Of a stretch of DNA of 64,000 nt, positions 1-8,398 are shown piece by piece. Position numbers and translations under genes: made by a program. Origin of the DNA: G963662655 sp963665015. GTDB lineage: Bacteria; Cloacimonadota; Cloacimonadia; Cloacimonadales; JAIOQZ01. Location of the stretch: positions 868,001-932,000 of the forward strand of contig CAXXSY010000004.1 of assembly GCA_963665015.2 (NCBI GenBank), in the 5' to 3' direction. How positions within the stretch are numbered: position 1 is the first letter of the stretch; the number at the start of each line of letters is the position of its first letter. The notes beneath the pieces are model-generated. The model saw nothing but the letters and a program-made list of their open reading frames with translations, was not told the origin of the DNA and searched no databases.

Positions 1-1
1 T

Positions 2-289
2 AAGATACCCATATTCAGCTACAACCAGACAGATTTTATTAAAGAACGCGTTGCGATCGAGGTTCAGTTCGGAAAGTACGCGTTTGTTACGTATGACCTT
101 TTTGTGAAGCATCTGGCCTTCTATATTGGTGATCAGATCGATGTCGGGATCGAAATCGTACCGATGAAATCTCTTCAAAATGAGATGAGTTCAGGCATAT
201 CCTATTACGAGGGCGAATTGTACAACGTCGTTCGGCAGGGTCGAGGTGTTCCATCCGTCCCGCTGGTCCTGATTGGTATCGATGCCTGA
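2..289 (+). CDS. BglII/BstYI-type restriction endonuclease, C-terminal part (cut by window edge)
   Basis: The reading frame is open from base 2 to the TGA at 287-289, so this is the C-terminal ~95 residues of a protein beginning upstream of the window. It carries AIEVQFGKYAF, which fits the E-x-Q catalytic pair of BglII (Glu-93/Gln-95 in the prototype), then a stretch DVGIEIVPMKSL and a C-terminal VPLVLIGIDA typical of this family. Family knowledge: these are type II enzymes cutting GATC-centred sites (AGATCT or RGATCY). The catalytic Asp would be in the missing upstream part or just at the edge. No methyltransferase partner lies downstream, so it should be looked for upstream. The stop overlaps the start of the next gene by a few bases. 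Family assignment is from motif memory only. Confidence 0.68.
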   Translation, partial: KIPIFSYNQTDFIKERVAIEVQFGKYAFVTYDLFVKHLAFYIGDQIDVGIEIVPMKSLQNEMSSGISYYEGELYNVVRQGRGVPSVPLVLIGIDA

Positions 290-1043
290 GTATCGTGATC
301 TCACGCCCGACAACATCGAGGACTACGGCGTCTGCGGCTACAAGGACGTGACGAAGCACAAGGAGCTGCGTAGCAAGATCGCGTGGTTCAAGAGGTATTA
401 CCCGCTCGGGCTGCGCATCAAGGCGTTGATCGCTAAGGACGGCAGCTATCAGGGCATGATCGAGTACCTTCCGGGCGAGTACGCGCATCGACCGGTGGAT
501 GCGGAGGGATACCTGTTCATACACTGCGTGTTCGTGGGCTTCAAGAAGGAGCACAAGGGCAGAGGTTACGCGACCGCAATGATCGAGGCTGTCATCCGCG
601 AGGCGATGGACGCAGGCAAAAACGGCGTCGCGGTGGTTACGCGCAAGGGCTCGTTCATGATCGACGCGCCGATCTTCCTGAAGCTCGGATTCGAGGTCGC
701 CGATCGGGCCAAACCGGATTTCCAGCTTCTCGTGAAGAGATTCCATCCGGATATCGCTGCGCCGCGCTTCAAGTCGATGAACAACCATTACGACCACGGT
801 TTGACCATTCTGCGCTCGCCGCAATGCCCCTATACCGAGAAGAACGTGATGGAGATGATGCGGGTCGCGAAAGCGGATTTCAGACTCGATCCGCAGCTCA
901 TCGATCTCGACGACCATAACGCTGCGCAGAAGTCTCCCTGTCCGTTCGGTACGTTCTGCATCGTTCACGAGGGGGAGGTTGTCGCGCACCATCCCATCAG
1001 TCGCAAGCGTTTCGAGAACATCATGACCAAGAGGATGACGTGA
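282..1043 (+). CDS. GNAT acetyltransferase fused to a YoaP-type thioredoxin-like domain
   Basis: This is a two-domain protein of about 253 residues. The N-terminal half is a GNAT acetyltransferase with the acetyl-CoA binding motif HKGRGYATAMIEAV near residues 94-107. The C-terminal third has the pattern of the YoaP domain: a CP motif in SPQCPYTEKNV, then SPCPFGTFCIVHEGE and a final HHPISRKRFENI. YoaP proteins are uncharacterised acetyltransferases with a thioredoxin-like tail; the substrate is unknown. I chose ATG 282, which overlaps the endonuclease stop; a TTG at 273 in the same frame is possible, and neither start has a clear ribosome binding site. A GTGA overlap at its 3' end leads directly into a broken acetyltransferase remnant, so the three may be one transcript. 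Confidence 0.82.
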   Translation: MPEYRDLTPDNIEDYGVCGYKDVTKHKELRSKIAWFKRYYPLGLRIKALIAKDGSYQGMIEYLPGEYAHRPVDAEGYLFIHCVFVGFKKEHKGRGYATAMIEAVIREAMDAGKNGVAVVTRKGSFMIDAPIFLKLGFEVADRAKPDFQLLVKRFHPDIAAPRFKSMNNHYDHGLTILRSPQCPYTEKNVMEMMRVAKADFRLDPQLIDLDDHNAAQKSPCPFGTFCIVHEGEVVAHHPISRKRFENIMTKRMT

Positions 1044-1141
1044 AGCGCGTTGTCCTCAGAGATATCCGACCGCAAGACATCGACGACTACCGACGCTGGT
1101 TCACGGTTGAAACCGAGTGGATGAAGTGGGAAGATTATTGA
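1040..1141 (+). pseudogene. Truncated GNAT (RimJ/RimL-like) acetyltransferase remnant
   Basis: A GTG at 1040 overlaps the previous stop (GTGA) and opens a frame of only 33 codons ending at TGA 1139-1141. It starts VKRVVLRDIRPQDIDDYRRW and continues FTVETEWMKWEDY, which is how RimJ/RimL-like acetyltransferases begin. The rest of the domain, including the acetyl-CoA loop, is absent. I read this as a gene cut short by deletion or an early stop. It could alternatively be a real small peptide, but the resemblance to the start of a known fold argues against that. Confidence 0.55.
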
Positions 1142-1210
1142 CAATTCACAATCGATCCGTATAGATGGTGCGGACTATCAACGGCTGGTTTTCCGGCGAA
1201 AGGAATGAAC

Positions 1211-1717
1211 ATGGATATTACGATCAGAAAAGAGACTCGAGCGGACTTTGAGGCGATCACAGACGTTACCACCAGGGCGTTCAATAACGTGCCCGTCAGC
1301 AGGTTGACAGAGCCCTATATCATCCGGGAGTTACGCAAGACGGGGGCGATGACTCTCTCGCTGGTGGCGGAGGTTGATAAAAAAGTCATCGGGCATATAG
1401 CCTTCTCGCCGGTGGAGATATCCGACGGTGCGAAGGATTGGTACGGACTGGGCCCGGTCTCGGTTTTGCCGGAATTGCAGAAACAGGGTATCGGCAAAGC
1501 GCTGATACACATCGGAATCGCCATGCTGAAAGAAACCGGCGCCAAGGGAATCGCGCTGGTCGGCGATCCGAGTTACTATACCAAGTTTGGATTCAAAAAT
1601 AATCCGCAACTGATTCACGAGGGCATCTCGCAGGAATATTTCATGGTGATGCCGCTCTCTGACGAGATTCCACAGGGCACGGTAACCTTCCATGAGGCAT
1701 ATCTGACGGAGGAATAG
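1211..1717 (+). CDS. GNAT family N-acetyltransferase (YhbS-like)
   Basis: A single-domain protein of 168 residues. The motif A region LPELQKQGIGKALIHIGIAM gives the acetyl-CoA pyrophosphate loop (QxxGIG), and ALVGDPSYYTKFGF is the motif B region usual in YhbS-like acetyltransferases. The acceptor substrate cannot be read from sequence. ATG 1211 is preferred over ATG 1205 because the AAAGGA at about 1199-1204 sits six bases before it and would abut the earlier ATG. It follows the broken acetyltransferase on the same strand and ends 45 bases short of the stop of the convergent minus-strand gene, so it is the last gene of the rightward group. The short gap shows only a weak GCTTC/GAAGC pairing, not a strong terminator. 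Confidence 0.85.
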   Translation: MDITIRKETRADFEAITDVTTRAFNNVPVSRLTEPYIIRELRKTGAMTLSLVAEVDKKVIGHIAFSPVEISDGAKDWYGLGPVSVLPELQKQGIGKALIHIGIAMLKETGAKGIALVGDPSYYTKFGFKNNPQLIHEGISQEYFMVMPLSDEIPQGTVTFHEAYLTEE

Positions 1718-1762
1718 CTGCTTCATGCACCCCGCATAGAAGAAGCAAACATATCCGGTCAA

Positions 1763-4414
1763 CTAATCGGAAAAATCAATTGGCGTATCGATCATCAGAG
1801 CATCCCGGGTCTGGTACTCCAGGACGAAATCGTGATCGGCGAAATCCACCTCGTAGATCAGATTAACGTATTGCACGCCAAGAGGGTCGATGAAACGGCT
1901 GTTTTCTTTCTCGATGTATTGAAGATAAATCGTGCAAAATGGGCTTGGCTCGTATAGCTTCTCTCCGGAGCGAATTGAGAAATGATTTGCCAGAAGCGGT
2001 ATCTGCGTCACACCTTTGTTGCTTACCTTGATTAGCAGATGCAGGAATTTGTGATTCTCCTCCGGCATGAGCTTCTCACAGCCTATGTTTAGTTCCGTTT
2101 CTCGCTTTACGCGGAGTAAATCCACATAAAAAGCTCGTTGATAGCTGCTGCTATCTGCCACCCCCATCAGATATTTTCCGTAATCGATCAGCATGTCATG
2201 GCTCAAACCAATGCTTCTTTGCAGGTCTTTGCTTGCTTTCGCTTTGTCGCAAGAAATCAACGGATTGATTTCCTTCTCGGCGTAGATCGAAATGGAGTCT
2301 CCGGTCATTTTAAGGGTCCTGTTCGCAAAACAGTGCGTAATTCGTTCCTGATCGGTGTATCGTTGATTGTATTTATGTGCGTCGATGTAGCACACCTGAA
2401 TTGTGTCGATCAACGTGCTTATCTCATCGGGAGAAGACGAAGGGATTTCCGCGTATTTATTCCATTGATAGTCTCTGAAATATCTCTTGCGCAGGCTATC
2501 CATGATTCTGGTGTTACCGATATCGTTTACCGAGATGAATCGCTCGATGAAATCGACATCGTCCAAATTCCCGATGAGGAGCAGCTTGCAAATGTGGTTC
2601 ACAACCATCTCATCGCCTGGGAAGTTCACAAGAGACGCATTGACGGCCAGCTTTTCTTCTGCCGTGAGCTGTTCGTAATTCGAGATGAAAAACCGTAGCA
2701 GCGCGAGACTTTTGCCGTACTTCATGTATGTGATGATTCGGATGCGGTCCCGCTTCGCGAATGAGGTAAAATCCGTTGCAAAGTATTGATCGTACTGCTG
2801 AAGATCACCTCGATCGATATGAATTCGTGATATGAGTAGCGGTGGCATCCACTTCGGCATGTCCTTTATCTTATTCCCACAAACATTGAAGTAGTTGAAA
2901 CGCGTGTTGTTGATCAGAACTTCTGCAATAGCGCCGGAGATATCGATATCATCCTCATGCTTTTTTACAATCTCCCCGACAAGAAAGCAAAACACGGAAT
3001 CACGATCCGGGTGATGGAAAAGATCAACAAGAGCATTCCATTTTTCTGTACCGGTATCATTGGGCGCTACTGCCTCAACAAGGTCTCGCTCAAAATCATC
3101 GTAATACGCATCGATGAATAGAGCAGCCGTGGAAAGGGTTTGCTTGCTTTTACTTTGCAACATGCTACGTACGATGGGCCGGAGCCCGTGCAGGTTTACA
3201 CCATTTCGAACAGCTTTGAGGATGACAAAGGTCCAGAGCGATTCGATTTCCTCCGAAGCAGGGAGTTCGACATCGAGATTGACAAGTAGTTTGTTCAGTG
3301 TATCGTGATCTTGTGACTCGAAGCAATATTCCAACAGGTTTACCTTTCCAGCGATATTGGTTTGCCGAAACGCCTGATTGATTGAGTAGAAGTGCTTTTC
3401 TGTGTAGCCCGACAGGTACGGCTTGAAATTGTAAAAGAAGTCGCTTCTGCCAAGCAAAGGATAGAACACCTCGGGAATCGACTCGTACCACGACACAAGC
3501 GCTTCAATCAGAATCTTCTCTTCATCGTCCGATTGCGAATTCGCAACATACATTTCGACATTTTTCCGGTACGGCAAGCTTCCAAGAAAGCGCTGCATTT
3601 CGATGTTTCGCTTTTTAATATCAATGTTACTATTGTCTTTGTAATGCTGGTTGAGATTGATTGCACCATTATCGGAATAGTGCCGGTAGATTCCGGTCAG
3701 GATGGCCGTCACGGTTTCGTCATCCAGTTCGAAGAGCGAATCGTAATGCGGAAGGCTTCTGTAATCGTACAGCTCAACAATGTTCTGAACTGATTCGTAC
3801 TGGGTGATCTCCCCATTTCTTATGCGGGCTACCAAGTCCTGAAGCACCATATCCTCATGATCTTGCAGGATGTGGTTCATGTTGATCGCTCGCGCGGCTG
3901 GCAACGATAGATAATAATCAAGAATCGCGTGGACCCATGTTGGATCGTATTCGACCACCTGGTTGACTGTTTCTTCGAGCCCGGGATAGAGCGTTTGCTC
4001 TTTCCATGCATCGAATCCCTTTAGTCCCATTTTCTTGAGTGCATCGATAGAACCTCGCTTATAGGGGGTATCCCGTACGATCAAATCCCAATAAAACATT
4101 GAGCTCTCAGGATAGTTCATGTCTGTAATTATTTCGAATATCAATGCCTTATGTTCAGAATACCTGTCATCGGGGAACAAATCTCTTCGCAGATATTCGC
4201 AGAGTTCCCTGGAATAGAACTTGTACTCCTTTATTGATTTCAAGGCGATCGTCAGAAGCTCTGCATCGGGGTCGGGAGTATTCACAACCTCGGTTTTCAG
4301 GTAGGTCAACTGCTGATCATCGTCCATCTTCATCAGCCGCTTGGACATTTTGTCGATATTCATGGAGCAAGAGAGCACCAGCAGTAAAATCATAGACAGA
4401 GCAAAGATTCTCAT
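1763..4414 (-). CDS. Large hypothetical lipoprotein, last gene of the kinase/transporter operon
   Basis: An 883-residue protein with a short signal peptide ending in LLVLSC, a good lipobox, so it is probably anchored in the envelope by Cys-16. The body is acidic, rich in helices and aromatic residues, and has a repetitive helical look (for example YESIPEVFYPLLGR and repeated LL/FI segments), which would suit an alpha-solenoid. I recognise no family. Its ATG overlaps the stop of the upstream ATPase gene (ATGA at 4411-4414), so it is translationally coupled to the ABC transporter. From context it may be an outer-membrane or periplasmic part working with the peptide-type transporter or with the two other lipoproteins of the operon; this is inference only. 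Confidence 0.72.
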   Translation of the reverse strand: MRIFALSMILLLVLSCSMNIDKMSKRLMKMDDDQQLTYLKTEVVNTPDPDAELLTIALKSIKEYKFYSRELCEYLRRDLFPDDRYSEHKALIFEIITDMNYPESSMFYWDLIVRDTPYKRGSIDALKKMGLKGFDAWKEQTLYPGLEETVNQVVEYDPTWVHAILDYYLSLPAARAINMNHILQDHEDMVLQDLVARIRNGEITQYESVQNIVELYDYRSLPHYDSLFELDDETVTAILTGIYRHYSDNGAINLNQHYKDNSNIDIKKRNIEMQRFLGSLPYRKNVEMYVANSQSDDEEKILIEALVSWYESIPEVFYPLLGRSDFFYNFKPYLSGYTEKHFYSINQAFRQTNIAGKVNLLEYCFESQDHDTLNKLLVNLDVELPASEEIESLWTFVILKAVRNGVNLHGLRPIVRSMLQSKSKQTLSTAALFIDAYYDDFERDLVEAVAPNDTGTEKWNALVDLFHHPDRDSVFCFLVGEIVKKHEDDIDISGAIAEVLINNTRFNYFNVCGNKIKDMPKWMPPLLISRIHIDRGDLQQYDQYFATDFTSFAKRDRIRIITYMKYGKSLALLRFFISNYEQLTAEEKLAVNASLVNFPGDEMVVNHICKLLLIGNLDDVDFIERFISVNDIGNTRIMDSLRKRYFRDYQWNKYAEIPSSSPDEISTLIDTIQVCYIDAHKYNQRYTDQERITHCFANRTLKMTGDSISIYAEKEINPLISCDKAKASKDLQRSIGLSHDMLIDYGKYLMGVADSSSYQRAFYVDLLRVKRETELNIGCEKLMPEENHKFLHLLIKVSNKGVTQIPLLANHFSIRSGEKLYEPSPFCTIYLQYIEKENSRFIDPLGVQYVNLIYEVDFADHDFVLEYQTRDALMIDTPIDFSD

Positions 4415-5133
4415 ACCAATCTCCTTTTTATCTCTTCGTAAAGGTATTCTTTATCGGTGAGATCATCGTAGTTGATCAACCGGGTACCATCAATCAGCAG
4501 GATGCGATCGCAATGTTGCATCGAGAACTCCAGATCATGCGTGATCAATAGTAGAGAGCCCCTTCGCTTGATGCTTTTTCGTAAGATCGTGAAGATGCCG
4601 AACTTCAGGATAGAATCGATACTGCTGAAAGGTTCATCGGCCAGAATGAGCTCCGGTTTGATCATCAAAGCACGAGCTATGCAAAGCCTCTGCAATTCAC
4701 CCCCACTCATTTCACACGTTTTCTTGTGCAGGTAACCCGGATTCAATCCCACGATCTGCATACACTCCTCGAAGCTGTGAAAATCGTCGGTACTGGTCAT
4801 TCTCGACATACTACGAACTGTTTCCTCGAGAATTGTTATCACTTTCTTCTGAGGATGCAGCGCGTTTTGGGAATTCTGGAGGATCATCTGGATTTTTGGG
4901 AAAACTTCCCTTTTCTTCGTTTTTATATTCAAATGATCGATCCGTTTTTCCTGGAAGCTTATCGACCCGGAATCAATCGATGTGAAACCCATGATGCAGT
5001 GAGACAGGGTTGTTTTCCCGCACCCGCTCTTTCCAATCAACGCAACGATTTCCTGCTGCTTCAATGTGAAGTTGACATCCTTGAATACTTCGTTGTCTCG
5101 AAAGCTCTTGGAGATGCCGTTAATCTCGAGCAT
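4411..5133 (-). CDS. Oligopeptide-type ABC transporter ATP-binding protein (DppF/OppF-like)
   Basis: A cytoplasmic ATPase of 240 residues. It has Walker A GKSGCGKTT near residues 34-42, signature MSGGELQRLCIARAL, Walker B LILADEPFSSID and switch histidine in LLITHDLEF. The organisation is that of the second ATPase of Dpp/Opp importers, but it is short and lacks the usual C-terminal oligopeptide extension of about 60 residues. ATG 5133 is chosen because rev-comp GGAGGTGG lies just before it; a longer frame to 5247 only reads through the upstream gene out of frame. It overlaps the upstream ATPase by 14 bases and the downstream lipoprotein by 4. The Q-loop is in IQMILQNSQNALHP. Confidence 0.9.
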   Translation of the reverse strand: MLEINGISKSFRDNEVFKDVNFTLKQQEIVALIGKSGCGKTTLSHCIMGFTSIDSGSISFQEKRIDHLNIKTKKREVFPKIQMILQNSQNALHPQKKVITILEETVRSMSRMTSTDDFHSFEECMQIVGLNPGYLHKKTCEMSGGELQRLCIARALMIKPELILADEPFSSIDSILKFGIFTILRKSIKRRGSLLLITHDLEFSMQHCDRILLIDGTRLINYDDLTDKEYLYEEIKRRLV

Positions 5134-6040
5134 GATCCACCTCCGAGCAGAACACGACATGCCCCACCCCAAGTGTCCTGGGCGTAGCCATGCAATCTTT
5201 GACCGCGCGATTACAAATGGGAAAGAAAACGCATCGGTCTGTCTCATCGGTCTGCTTTGATGCGTCGATGTCGTGTTGGTAGTCCTGTGGCTTCAGAAGG
5301 AGTTGTGTATAGGGATGAAGCGGTGTGTTCCGCATGATCTTCGACGTTCCGAATTCAGCAAGCTGTCCTCGAAAAATGACGTATATTTTCGAGCAGAAGT
5401 CGAAGATCAGATTCAGATCGTGCGATATCAACAGGACAGACATGTTATTCTCGGATGACAATCTCTTGAGAACCCGAATGAATTCTTGCTTCGCGACCTG
5501 ATCGATTGCGCTTGTCGGCTCATCCGCAATCAACAGTTTGGGATTCTTCACCAGTGAGAGGGCGATGACGACTCGTTGCACCATACCGCCGCTGAGCTCG
5601 AAAGGATAGCTCTTCATGAGCTTTTCGGGGTTGTCGAGATTCATCTGCTCGAGTATTCTGAAGAATCGCTCGAAATCATCCCGCCTGGGGCTCCTGTGAT
5701 ACAAGGATCGAAACAAATACCGATAATGGTTGCCAACGGTGAAATACTGCGACAGCATTTTGAAGAAGTTCTGCCCGATGTAGGATACTTGACGCTTCCG
5801 CAAATCCTGAACGGAGTCCGATGGCCCGGCTTTTGATGTGAATTCGATCTGCCCGTCAAGTGTTGCGTTTGCCGGTAGAACATCCAGTACCGCGTTTGCT
5901 ATTGATGTCTTTCCGCTGCCTGATTCTCCCACGAGCCCGACGAAATCGCCCTGCTCGATGATCATCTGCATATTTTGCACTGCCGTTTTCGATCGATTGT
6001 CCGTACTGTAGGTTATGCATAAATTGGAAATCCTCAGCAT
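5120..6040 (-). CDS. Oligopeptide-type ABC transporter ATP-binding protein (DppD/OppD-like)
   Basis: A 306-residue ATPase with Walker A GESGSGKTS near residues 38-46, Q-loop YIGQNFF, signature LSGGMVQRVVIALSL, Walker B LLIADEPTSAID and switch SHDLNLIF. Unlike its partner it keeps the C-terminal extension, with the HPYTQLLL motif of the oligopeptide transporter family followed by a Cys-rich tail (RCVFFPICNRAVKDC). It would pair with the 4411-5133 ATPase on the cytoplasmic face of the two permeases. It overlaps the permease gene upstream by 7 bases. The signature contains Met in place of the usual Gln/Glu (LSGGM), a common variant in this subfamily. Confidence 0.92.
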   Translation of the reverse strand: MLRISNLCITYSTDNRSKTAVQNMQMIIEQGDFVGLVGESGSGKTSIANAVLDVLPANATLDGQIEFTSKAGPSDSVQDLRKRQVSYIGQNFFKMLSQYFTVGNHYRYLFRSLYHRSPRRDDFERFFRILEQMNLDNPEKLMKSYPFELSGGMVQRVVIALSLVKNPKLLIADEPTSAIDQVAKQEFIRVLKRLSSENNMSVLLISHDLNLIFDFCSKIYVIFRGQLAEFGTSKIMRNTPLHPYTQLLLKPQDYQHDIDASKQTDETDRCVFFPICNRAVKDCMATPRTLGVGHVVFCSEVDHARD

Positions 6041-7206
6041 CGCTTTCTCCGGAATGATTCCTTGAAGTAGATCTCGAGGATGTTCAATGAAATGGATGTC
6101 GCTACAATGGCTATTATAGGCGGCAAAACGAACTGGAGAGCTTCCGGCTTGAACATGAACTCCCGTGCCTCTCCAAACAGTTTACCCCAGGTCGGGTTCG
6201 GGTATTCGACGCTGAAATTGATGTAACTGAGGCTTGCCTCTATGACAATGATCCGTTTTGCCAGGAAGAAGAATCCGATAATGACTTCGGGTATAATCAG
6301 CGGCAGGATGTCTTCGCGTATTATCGCCCAATCAGATTTCCCGAACATCCTCGATGCCTTGATGAAATCCTCCTTGGCGATGCTTCGCACCTTGTGGCTG
6401 ACAATCTTCTGAATTTCGACCCACTGGATAAGCGAAAAGACGAAGATCAACGCAAACAAGGTACGATCGAGAAAGATGTAGATCAGGATGGCCGCAAGAT
6501 ACAACGAGATCGATGCAAAGAAACTCGACAGGATTGCGATCATCTGCGAAAAGATATTGTTGATATAGCCACGAATGACCCCCGCAAGTACGCCCAGCAC
6601 GATCGAAACAAGAGACGAAATCAGCGCGATCAGCAGTACGATGCGCGTTCCATAAACCAACCGGCTCCAGATTTGCTGACCATGCATATCGGTTCCGAGG
6701 ATTGATCTAACCAACAATTTCCCTTTCTTCGTGGGCATTGATTTCTTCTCTAATGGGAGCTTGGGCTGGCTTTCCAGATAGCGAACCTTTTCCTGTTCGT
6801 TATCGTTGTTAAGTGTGTAAAAAATCGATCTGGATTGTGTATGGATTTCGAGGTTGACGTATAATATGTAGTCCAGAGGGATTGAATCGATCTGGAAATG
6901 AATGGCTTTGCTCTCGTTATAAGGGATCTCGATTCGATCCGCGATACGCATACGCCAGAACTGATTTCCCCCTCTGGCGCTAATCGCGATGGAGTCGATC
7001 ACAGCGGTGCTTCTAACTGAACTCAGTAAATCGAATTCACCTCTTGTGTTGAAAAGCACCAGTTCGTTGGAGCCGTCATTGGGCGGCAAGCTTGGCAGGA
7101 TCGTTTGGTCGATACGACATGAACAAACCAGGTCGGGAAAGATTGAGATGAAGACAAGAAAAGCAAGTACGGCAATCGAAAAACCGAGCAGGATGTTCCT
7201 AAACAT
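6034..7206 (-). CDS. Oligopeptide-type ABC transporter permease (DppC/OppC-like)
   Basis: About 390 residues. There is an N-terminal membrane segment (LLGFSIAVLAFLVFISIF), an enlarged periplasmic region of about 130 residues, then the hallmark GTDMHGQQIWSRLVYGTRI and a block of five hydrophobic segments. The cytoplasmic EAA loop that contacts the ATPase is present as EDFIKASRMFGKSDWAIIRE with ILPLIIPEVI. The family normally has about 300 residues, so the extra length is mainly the periplasmic insert. ATG 7206 is chosen because the protein then begins MFRNILLGFS, as the family does, and overlaps the upstream stop by 8 bases; the longer frame to 7260 runs within the upstream gene. Inner membrane; pairs with the DppB-like permease. 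Confidence 0.88.
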   Translation of the reverse strand: MFRNILLGFSIAVLAFLVFISIFPDLVCSCRIDQTILPSLPPNDGSNELVLFNTRGEFDLLSSVRSTAVIDSIAISARGGNQFWRMRIADRIEIPYNESKAIHFQIDSIPLDYILYVNLEIHTQSRSIFYTLNNDNEQEKVRYLESQPKLPLEKKSMPTKKGKLLVRSILGTDMHGQQIWSRLVYGTRIVLLIALISSLVSIVLGVLAGVIRGYINNIFSQMIAILSSFFASISLYLAAILIYIFLDRTLFALIFVFSLIQWVEIQKIVSHKVRSIAKEDFIKASRMFGKSDWAIIREDILPLIIPEVIIGFFFLAKRIIVIEASLSYINFSVEYPNPTWGKLFGEAREFMFKPEALQFVLPPIIAIVATSISLNILEIYFKESFRRKRC

Positions 7207-8398
7207 TTTTCCGGTACTCTTTCGGATAGAAAAAACTTGAGATCGTGTCGGCAACAACATCGAATACGATGCTCAACAAGTACAACAACGAGAGGTAGAT
7301 CAGGATTACGCCGACGTCGAAATCTTTGAATTTGACGATGATCGTGTATCCGATTCCCTTGATGTCGAACATCCATTCCACGATGATCGCCGCTCCGATG
7401 TAGAGCGGTATCTTCTGGCTGATATAGCCGAACGTGATCGGCATGATCTCCTTCAGGATAAAGACGAAATACAAATATCTCCTTTTCATGCCGTTCAATT
7501 CCAGATAGGCGAATGAAGGGCTGTTTTTGATATCGTTGATTTTCTCGAGCAAAATTTTCAGCAGATACGAGATGTTTCCGTTTGAGATCGCAATTGTGAG
7601 CGCGGGAAAGAAGAAATAGAATACGGATCGCGGAATACTCTCCGCAAGCTTTCCCGGTTCAAACCCTCTGAACACCTCGACATATCCGGAGATTATTCCC
7701 AGCTTGTAGAAGAAAACGTAGAGGATGAGAAACGCGATCACGAAATCAGGGAATGAGGAAAACAGTTCGAACAGGTTTTCGATCGCACGCGAGTGTTTGC
7801 TCAGGAAAATCGCGATGAAATACGCGAGGCATATCCCGATCAACAGGCTGATCACAATCGAATAGATCACCAGAAAAATCGTCTTGGGGAGTTGCTCGAC
7901 AAGATCATCTCGAATCGTGTCGTTTTCGCCCATTTTACCCGTTATTACGTTTCCCAGCCAGGTCATGTAGTAGTAGAAGATCGATCCGGGCTTGTCTTCA
8001 AGAGAACAAGGGGTGTCGTCGCGCAATAGGAACGCTGTACCTTTGCTGTGGACGTTTCTCCCGACGATCTTGAATCCGGGGTGGCGAGTCCGGATTGTTT
8101 CAAGACTATCGACATACGAAACGTAAGCCACGATCTCCCCTGACCGGAGTTTCTCGATACTCGCTGCCGGATCGTGCGACCATTCTATCCGGTTAAAACC
8201 CTGAGGTATGCGAATGTCGTTGTTAAAATGGACTTCCCTGTCAAAGAGGTCACCGTATCGTTTTTGGGAATCCATTTCGCTTTGGGTAAACAGGTACTTC
8301 TCCATTTTGAGCGGATATCGCACAAAAATCACCACGAAGAGCAAGAACTGCGTTACAACGAAGAACGCAATCGAAAGCAGGACTCTTTTCGTTACCAT
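7199..8398 (-). CDS. Oligopeptide-type ABC transporter permease (DppB/OppB-like) with periplasmic insert
   Basis: A 399-residue inner-membrane permease. Residues 7-27 form the first membrane segment. Residues about 30-140 are a hydrophilic insert longer than usual for DppB, including IEWSHDPAASIEKLRSGEIV. The family pattern returns at YYMTWLGNVITGKMG, then QLPKTIFLVIYSIVISLLIG. The EAA loop is YLELNGMKRRYLYFVFILKE with IMPITFGYI. The gene overlaps the binding-protein gene by 7 bases and the next permease by 8, so subunits are probably made in fixed proportion. Both permeases of this transporter carry enlarged periplasmic parts, which suggests contact with an unusual periplasmic partner, perhaps one of the operon's lipoproteins (inference). 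Confidence 0.88.
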   Translation of the reverse strand: MVTKRVLLSIAFFVVTQFLLFVVIFVRYPLKMEKYLFTQSEMDSQKRYGDLFDREVHFNNDIRIPQGFNRIEWSHDPAASIEKLRSGEIVAYVSYVDSLETIRTRHPGFKIVGRNVHSKGTAFLLRDDTPCSLEDKPGSIFYYYMTWLGNVITGKMGENDTIRDDLVEQLPKTIFLVIYSIVISLLIGICLAYFIAIFLSKHSRAIENLFELFSSFPDFVIAFLILYVFFYKLGIISGYVEVFRGFEPGKLAESIPRSVFYFFFPALTIAISNGNISYLLKILLEKINDIKNSPSFAYLELNGMKRRYLYFVFILKEIMPITFGYISQKIPLYIGAAIIVEWMFDIKGIGYTIIVKFKDFDVGVILIYLSLLYLLSIVFDVVADTISSFFYPKEYRKNV

